From: Chthonomonadales bacterium
Lineage (GTDB): Bacteria > Armatimonadota > Chthonomonadetes > Chthonomonadales > CAJBBX01
Direction of reading: 5' to 3'
NCBI GenBank assembly: GCA_020849275.1
Contig: JADLGO010000021.1
Coordinates: 136,324 to 191,179, forward strand
DNA length: 54,856 bases
A program made the translations under genes and the position numbers. Below the pieces are notes generated by a model. That model made no database searches. It saw nothing but the letters and a program-made list of their open reading frames with translations, and was not told the DNA's origin. Of this stretch, positions 49,292-54,856 are shown in pieces. Position 1 is the first letter of the stretch; each line of letters starts with the position of its first letter.

Positions 49292-50665
49292 ATGGCGATT
49301 GGCGCGGCGGTGGTGCTTGCGGGCGGTGCCGGCACGCGGATGTGGCCGTTCGCGGACGTACGCAGCAAGTGCGCGATGCCGGTGGCGAACATCCCCAACG
49401 TGCGACGGATCGCCGACGCCCTGGGCGCGTCGGAAATCGGGCGCATCGCCGTGGTGGTCGGGCCGCACGCCGGCAGCGTGCGGCACGCCCTGTATGGGTG
49501 GCCGGGCGAGGTGCGCTTCGTGCCGCAGCCGCCCGGCGGCGGCACGGCGGGCGCGGCCCTGGCGGGCATCGAGGCGCTCGACGGCAGCGACGATCTGCTG
49601 GTGGTCTACGGCGATACCGTGACGACCGGGGCGAACCTGCGCGCCGTCGGGGCGGCCATCGAGTCGGGAGCGGACGCCGCCGTGCTGTGCGACCCGATGC
49701 CCGCGGGCGACGGAGGCCTGTGGTACGCGGCGGAGACCGATGGCGCCGTCCTGCGTCGCATCGTGGGCCACGATGCCGACGCCCGTGTGCGCGCCTGCGG
49801 CGTGGTGGCTGTCCGCCGCGGGTTCGCACGGTGTCTTGAGGCCAACCCCGGCCGGATGCTGGCAGTGCCCGTGGGGGGAATGCCTCCCTCCGAGCCGGAC
49901 CTGACGCAGTCGCTCAACGATTGCGGCGGCGCCCTGGCTGCCGTGGCGGCCGCCGATTTCGTGGTGGACATGGACAAGCCCTGGCACGTCCTGGAGGCCA
50001 ATCAGCGCATGGGCGCGCACCTGACGGGGCGTCTGGAAGCTGACGATGTGCATCCGTCAGCTCGCGTGCACGACGGAGCCGAGATCGACGGGCATCTCGT
50101 GGTGGGCGAGGGCAGCGTGGTCGGGCGCCGGGTCGTGGTGAACGGGAACGCCATCGTGGGTCGCGGGACCCGCGTGGTGAACGGGGCGATCCTGCACGGC
50201 GCCAACGTGATCGGCGACCGATGCCGGATCCGCGACTACTGCCTGCTCGGCGAGCGCGCGATCGTGGGGAACGATTGCATCGTGGGGCATGGCGCAGAGC
50301 TGGACGGCGTGATGTTCGACGGCGCCTATCTGTACCACTACTGCGAGATCAGCGGCGTGGTTGGCGCCTCGGTGGACATCGGCGCGGCGACAGTCTGCGG
50401 CACGCTGCGGTTCGACGACGGTCTCGCCGAGCACCGGGTGGCCCGCCGACGCGAGCGGCCGGCGCTTGGGGCCAACGCCACCTACTTCGGCGACCACAGC
50501 CGCACGGGCGTCAACGCGGTCACGATGCCCGGCGCCAGGATCGGCGCCTACGCGTGCCTGGGCGCCGGCGTGGTGCTCACTGGCGACCTGCCAAGCCGCA
50601 CGCTGCTCCTGCTGAAGCAGGAGACCGTGCAGCGGCCGTGGGGGCCGGAGCGGTACGGCTGGTAG
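49292..50665 (+). CDS. Nucleotidyltransferase with C-terminal left-handed beta-helix (GlmU/GDP-mannose pyrophosphorylase-like)
   Basis: 457 residues from ATG 49292 with GGGAGGTG close upstream. The N-terminal half is a Rossmann-like sugar-nucleotidyltransferase: AAVVLAGGAGTRMWPF, KCAMPVANIPNV and VVYGDTV. The signature is divergent (the usual xxRPK site reads VRSKCAMP). The C-terminal half has about ten hexapeptide turns (VVGEGSVVGRRVVVNGNAIV, GANVIGDRCRIRDYCLLGER, ATYFGDHSRTGVNAVTMPGA), like the acyltransferase part of GlmU. It may make an activated sugar for the glycosyltransferases in this region. The acceptor sugar is unknown. It is convergent with the HD-GYP gene, stops 15 bases apart. 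Confidence 0.85.
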   Translation: MAIGAAVVLAGGAGTRMWPFADVRSKCAMPVANIPNVRRIADALGASEIGRIAVVVGPHAGSVRHALYGWPGEVRFVPQPPGGGTAGAALAGIEALDGSDDLLVVYGDTVTTGANLRAVGAAIESGADAAVLCDPMPAGDGGLWYAAETDGAVLRRIVGHDADARVRACGVVAVRRGFARCLEANPGRMLAVPVGGMPPSEPDLTQSLNDCGGALAAVAAADFVVDMDKPWHVLEANQRMGAHLTGRLEADDVHPSARVHDGAEIDGHLVVGEGSVVGRRVVVNGNAIVGRGTRVVNGAILHGANVIGDRCRIRDYCLLGERAIVGNDCIVGHGAELDGVMFDGAYLYHYCEISGVVGASVDIGAATVCGTLRFDDGLAEHRVARRRERPALGANATYFGDHSRTGVNAVTMPGARIGAYACLGAGVVLTGDLPSRTLLLLKQETVQRPWGPERYGW

Positions 50666-50680
50666 GGGGCGGGCCCGGTT

Positions 50681-51715
50681 CTAGCGGGAGGGTATATGGC
50701 CGCGTTCGTGCAGGCGCCCGAATGCCCGCACGACCGCGACGTCGAACTGCGTTCCCGCGCCGTTCCGGAGGCGGGCCATCGCCTCCTCGGCGCCGAGTCG
50801 CGGGCGATAGGGGCGGTCGCTTGTCATCGCCTCGTAGGCGTCCGCGACGGCGAGCACGCGCGCGAGGAACGGGATGTCGTCCTCCCGCAGGCCGTCCGGA
50901 TAGCCCCTGCCATCGATGCGCTCGTGGTGGTGGCGCACGATGCGGGCCACCTCACGCAACTCCTCCACCTGCATCACGATCTCCGCGCCGCGGCCGGGAT
51001 GCCTGCGCATCACGGCCCATTCGTCGGGCGTGAGGGGGCCGTCCTTGTCCAGGACGGCGTCCGGTACGGCGATCTTGCCGACGTCGTGCACCTGGGCGGC
51101 GAGCTCGATACTGGCTCGGTCCGACGGGCCCAGGCCCATTTCGCCCGCCAGCGCCACGGTGATGGCGGAGACCCGGCGCGAGTGCTCGGCCGTGCACGCC
51201 TGCTTGGCGTCGATGGCGGCGGCCAGGGCGGCGATGGCGCGGATGCGCAGCGTTCCCTCCTGCTCGACGATGCGGGCGCGCTGGAGGCGCCCGCGCTCCA
51301 GGTTGCGCGCGACCACGATGGGGATCGTGTCGATGTCGAGCGGCTTGGTGAGGAAGTCGCAGGCGCCTTGGCGCAGCGCCGATCGGGCCAGATCGGCGTC
51401 TCCGAAGCCGGTAAGCAGGACGACCGGGACGTCGGGGTACGCGGCGGCCATGAAGCGGGCGAACTCGACTCCGTCCATGCCGGGCAAGCGTACATCACAC
51501 AGCGCCAGCTCAACGGCCGTGTCGCGCAGCAGAGCGAGGGCGGTCTCCGCACTGGACGCCGTCTGAACGAGATAGCCGAACCCCAGCAGCGCACCAACGA
51601 GCAGTTCGCGGATCCGAGGGTCGTCGTCTATGACCAGAACGCGAACGAGTCGACCACCCGTCTCGCTGTGCCACTCGCTGGGGACGGAGAGTGGCACGTC
51701 AGCGGACTCGGGCAT
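50681..51715 (-). CDS. Response regulator with HD-GYP domain
   Basis: 344 residues from ATG 51715; a TTG at 51748 would lie inside the -10 box and is rejected. The receiver domain has the acidic pair in VLVIDDDPRI, phosphoacceptor D74 (CDVRLPGMDG), T102 and K124. The HD-GYP domain has H210-D211 (VHDVGKIAVPDAVL) and HHERIDGRGYPDGL near residues 263-276, the HHE and GYP motifs of c-di-GMP phosphodiesterases. No sensor kinase is adjacent. It is divergent from groES across 291 bases. Confidence 0.95.
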   Translation of the reverse strand: MPESADVPLSVPSEWHSETGGRLVRVLVIDDDPRIRELLVGALLGFGYLVQTASSAETALALLRDTAVELALCDVRLPGMDGVEFARFMAAAYPDVPVVLLTGFGDADLARSALRQGACDFLTKPLDIDTIPIVVARNLERGRLQRARIVEQEGTLRIRAIAALAAAIDAKQACTAEHSRRVSAITVALAGEMGLGPSDRASIELAAQVHDVGKIAVPDAVLDKDGPLTPDEWAVMRRHPGRGAEIVMQVEELREVARIVRHHHERIDGRGYPDGLREDDIPFLARVLAVADAYEAMTSDRPYRPRLGAEEAMARLRNGAGTQFDVAVVRAFGRLHERGHIPSR

Positions 51716-51747
51716 TTGGCTCTCCAGGGGGGGGACTTCTGGTACCA

Positions 51748-51776
51748 ATGATAGCAGAACGGGGCCCCTGTGTCAA
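51748..51776 (-). promoter_or_regulatory. Predicted promoter for the HD-GYP response regulator
   Basis: On the minus strand TTGACA (51776-51771), 17 bases, TATCAT (51753-51748); predicted start about 51741 and a leader of about 26 bases to ATG 51715. The -35 matches the consensus fully. Confidence 0.8.
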
Positions 51777-51856
51777 CCGGGTCCGGCGACAATCTGTAGC
51801 GCGAACTGGAGCGCGCCGCTCTGGTCCGAGATCGCGGCCGCGGTTGGGGCACACCG

Positions 51857-51896
51857 GCGCGGCGTGATCGCGCGGCGTGATCGGCGCGGCGTGATC
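51857..51896 (+). repeat. Three tandem 13-base direct repeats upstream of groES
   Basis: GCGCGGCGTGATC occurs exactly at 51857-51869, 51870-51882 and 51884-51896, i.e. spaced by 13 and 14 bases. The last copy ends two bases before the TTGACA of the groE promoter. A regular array so placed suggests binding by a regulator upstream of, or beside, RNA polymerase. Confidence 0.85.
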
Positions 51897-51898
51897 GC

Positions 51899-51927
51899 TT
51901 GACAAGCCCGGCGCGTCTGGGTATGCT
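51899..51927 (+). promoter_or_regulatory. groE promoter
   Basis: TTGACA (51899-51904), 17-base spacer, TATGCT (51922-51927). Predicted start about 51934, within the CIRCE element. Housekeeping sigma type, so induction would come from loss of HrcA repression. Confidence 0.88.
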
Positions 51928-51931
51928 GGAC

Positions 51932-51958
51932 TTAGCACTCGCCCTCGGTGAGTGCTAA
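51932..51958 (+). promoter_or_regulatory. CIRCE element (HrcA operator)
   Basis: TTAGCACTC, nine bases, GAGTGCTAA: a perfect CIRCE inverted repeat directly after the -10 box. HrcA is known to bind this sequence and repress groE; hrcA itself is not in the window. Confidence 0.97.
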
Positions 51959-52006
51959 GCTTGGTCGGCCTACGCCGAACCCATACCATTCGGGAGGTGA
52001 AGGAAA

Positions 52007-52294
52007 ATGCCTTTGCGCCCTCTGGCCACCAAGGTGGTGGTCGAACCCGCAGAGGAGGAAGAGAAGACCGCTGGCGGGATCGTGCTGCCCGACAGCGCCA
52101 GGAAGAAGCCCCAGGAGGGCAAGGTCATCGCCGTCGGCGCGGGCCGCACCCTGGACGAGGGCTCCGTCGTCGCTCCGGCCGTCTCGGTCGGCCAGACCGT
52201 TGTCTACTCCAAGTATGGCGGGACCGAGGTCACCGTCGAGGGCAAGGATTACGTCATCCTCGACGAGGATCAGATCTACGCGGTGAAGGAGTAG
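52007..52294 (+). CDS. groES: Co-chaperonin GroES
   Basis: 95 residues, normal length. [20 protein letters not shown], then the mobile loop [20 protein letters not shown], which contacts GroEL, and the closing [26 protein letters not shown] precedes the ATG. Forms the heptameric lid for GroEL, 90 bases downstream. Confidence 0.97.
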   Translation: MPLRPLATKVVVEPAEEEEKTAGGIVLPDSARKKPQEGKVIAVGAGRTLDEGSVVAPAVSVGQTVVYSKYGGTEVTVEGKDYVILDEDQIYAVKE

Positions 52295-52300
52295 GACCGC

Positions 52301-52338
52301 GGCGCCGGTCCGCGCGAAGCGCGGCCGCTGCCGGCGCC
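52301..52338 (+). other. Nested hairpin in the groES-groEL gap
   Basis: Outer arms GGCGCCGG (52301-52308) and CCGGCGCC (52331-52338), inner arms CCGCGC/GCGCGG around GAA. It could stabilise or process the mRNA so that groEL is expressed more than groES; that role is inference. Confidence 0.5.
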
Positions 52339-52384
52339 CGGTGAACGCCGGCGACGCCGACCGCAGCGGCTTCGGGAGGATAAC

Positions 52385-54010
<1,626 letters not shown>

Positions 54011-54040
54011 GGTGCCGTCGCGGCGCCCGCGCCTCACGGA

Positions 54041-54070
54041 CGGCCCCCGGCGCGTACGCGCCGGGGGCCG
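54041..54070 (+). terminator. Terminator hairpin after groEL
   Basis: A perfect 30-base palindrome (CGGCCCCCGGCGCG, TA, CGCGCCGGGGGCCG) 30 bases after the stop, followed by CTCTCTTGT. Very stable; the downstream promoter begins within the following bases. Confidence 0.75.
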
Positions 54071-54075
54071 CTCTC

Positions 54076-54104
54076 TTGTGGCCGCTCTCGCGACCTGATA
54101 TAAT
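54076..54104 (+). promoter_or_regulatory. Predicted promoter for the 66-residue gene
   Basis: TTGTGG (54076-54081), 17-base spacer, TATAAT (54099-54104), directly after the groEL terminator. Predicted leader about 63 bases to the ATG at 54174. Confidence 0.72.
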
Positions 54105-54173
54105 GGCAGGCAGGCGGACCGGCCGCCGAGCGCCGGGCCGCGGCGCACACACTAGCGACGAGGAGCGCCAGGC

Positions 54174-54374
54174 ATGATCGTCATCGAGGGCACCGGAACC
54201 ATCAGCGTGACCGAACCCGGCCACGACCGCGGCACCTACTACGAGAAGGCCGAGATTCACGTCTACGGCGACATCGTCCACTTCATCGCCTACGGAAAGC
54301 ACCACACCGCGTCGAGCAGCATGTGCCTGATCGGCTGGGACTCGCCCCCCAGCGTCCGCGAGAGCGCGAGTTGA
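54174..54374 (+). CDS. Hypothetical 66-residue protein with its own promoter
   Basis: I do not recognise the family. The sequence (MIVIEGTGTISVTEPGHDRG, then AEIHVYGDIVHFIAYGKHH) alternates hydrophobic and polar residues as in a small beta-barrel or sheet, with several His, Glu and Tyr residues that could bind metal. There is one cysteine (MCLIGWD). AGGAG lies about ten bases before the ATG. A consensus -10 box, a good ribosome-binding site and a balanced composition argue that it is real. Opposed by the gene at the right edge, 30 bases away. Confidence 0.65.
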   Translation: MIVIEGTGTISVTEPGHDRGTYYEKAEIHVYGDIVHFIAYGKHHTASSSMCLIGWDSPPSVRESAS

Positions 54375-54404
54375 GCGGCCGCGCCTCGTGCCGGGCGCGC
54401 TCGG

Positions 54405-54856
54405 CTACCGCGTCGCTGCCGCGAACCGGTCGTCGAACCGCACGGTAACCGCCCCATCGGCGCCGTCGGCGCGCAACTCCGCCACCTTCCGCTGCATCGC
54501 GGAAATGTACGTCTCGTAGATGTCCACATCGTAAGGCCGACCGAACAGCGCGCGGGTCTCCTCGTGCGCCTTAAGCGCGACGTGGGCCATGTCCCAGCGC
54601 GGCATCATTGCGGCACACATCACCTTCAGCCGCCGATCGCTCAGGAACCGCAGTCCCACCGCCAAGCCGCGGTCGCGGTAGCGCTGCTTGAACAGGCTGG
54701 CGAAACGGTCGTGGCGCGTGTCGCTGAACCTCCCCGTGGCTCCGCTCCCCACGGCCGCCGCGATGTCCGCGGCCGTCGGGCGCCATTCGGCGCCCAGTCC
54801 CGGCGTCGCCGGCCGCGCGCGACCATTCGCCCACAGCGCTGCCCCCGTAGCGACGA
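54405..54856 (-). CDS. Hypothetical protein, incomplete at the window edge
   Basis: The frame is open from the right edge of the window to the stop at 54405, giving at least 150 residues; the true start may be outside. The first GTG inside (54752) has no ribosome-binding site. The C-terminal part (LSDRRLKVMCAAMMPRWDMA, EETRALFGRPYDVDIYETYI, MQRKVAELRADGADGAVTVR) is predicted helical with a short coiled-coil-like end and is not arginine-dominated. No family recognised. Confidence 0.5.
   Translation of the reverse strand, partial: VATGAALWANGRARPATPGLGAEWRPTAADIAAAVGSGATGRFSDTRHDRFASLFKQRYRDRGLAVGLRFLSDRRLKVMCAAMMPRWDMAHVALKAHEETRALFGRPYDVDIYETYISAMQRKVAELRADGADGAVTVRFDDRFAAATR

Noticed and set aside
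51716-51748. TTG start 11 codons upstream for the HD-GYP response regulator
   Set aside because: It falls inside the predicted -10 box, before the predicted transcription start.

Overview
The window is a GC-rich (by eye roughly 70% G+C), gene-dense piece of bacterial chromosome with no rRNA, tRNA, CRISPR array, prophage or insertion sequence that I can recognise. The organism is probably an Armatimonadota-like bacterium or a relative from a similar deep branch. The reasons are a division cluster that carries DUF881 and Sbp genes between ftsQ and ftsA (a Firmicutes/Actinobacteria/Armatimonadota-type trait), a meso-diaminopimelate-type MurE, a CIRCE-controlled groE operon, sugar ABC permeases paired with a GH109-like Gfo/Idh protein, and a large DUF6785-like membrane protein. 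This placement is inference from gene content only. GTG and TTG starts and 4-base GTGA/ATGA stop-start overlaps are common.

Layout. 1-2874 (+): two sugar-type ABC permeases (the first cut by the window edge) and a GH109-like oxidoreductase, probably a carbohydrate uptake and processing operon. 2891-8738 (-): a DUF6785-like membrane protein, recN, and a membrane protein with an alkaline-phosphatase-like head. 8963-11126 (+): a short serine acetyltransferase and a VanW protein. 11191-11478 (-): a 95-residue unknown protein.

11650-27990 (+): a complete dcw (division and cell wall) operon, mraZ-rsmH-ftsL-ftsI-murE-mraY-murD-ftsW-murG-murC-ftsQ-DUF881-sbp-ftsA-ftsZ. It starts at a near-consensus promoter followed by three MraZ-type repeats and ends at a good intrinsic terminator. 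murF, murB and ddl are absent from it. An AT-rich patch inside ftsQ looks like an internal promoter for the ftsA/ftsZ end.

28142-39384: a phosphodiester glycosidase and two leftward blocks of glycosyltransferases (five genes), with a full-length lhr helicase on the opposite strand between them. 39606-45559 (+): rpmE, a DUF1385 protein, prfA, prmC, an ABC ATPase, a CPBP protease and a TPR lipoprotein.

45622-47599 (+): a MarR-family regulator with a C-terminal four-cysteine motif, placed 12 bases before a cysteine desulfurase and behind a promoter whose -35 box lies inside a long imperfect palindrome. I consider this the best candidate for an undescribed regulatory system, possibly an Fe-S, metal or redox sensor controlling sulfur mobilisation. 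47639-49051: a primary sigma factor behind a fully consensus promoter and a leader of about 315 bases. 49292-54856: a nucleotidyltransferase/left-handed beta-helix protein, a response regulator with an HD-GYP domain (-), groES-groEL with CIRCE plus an unexplained triple 13-base repeat upstream of the promoter, a 66-residue orphan with its own promoter, and an incomplete unknown gene at the right edge.
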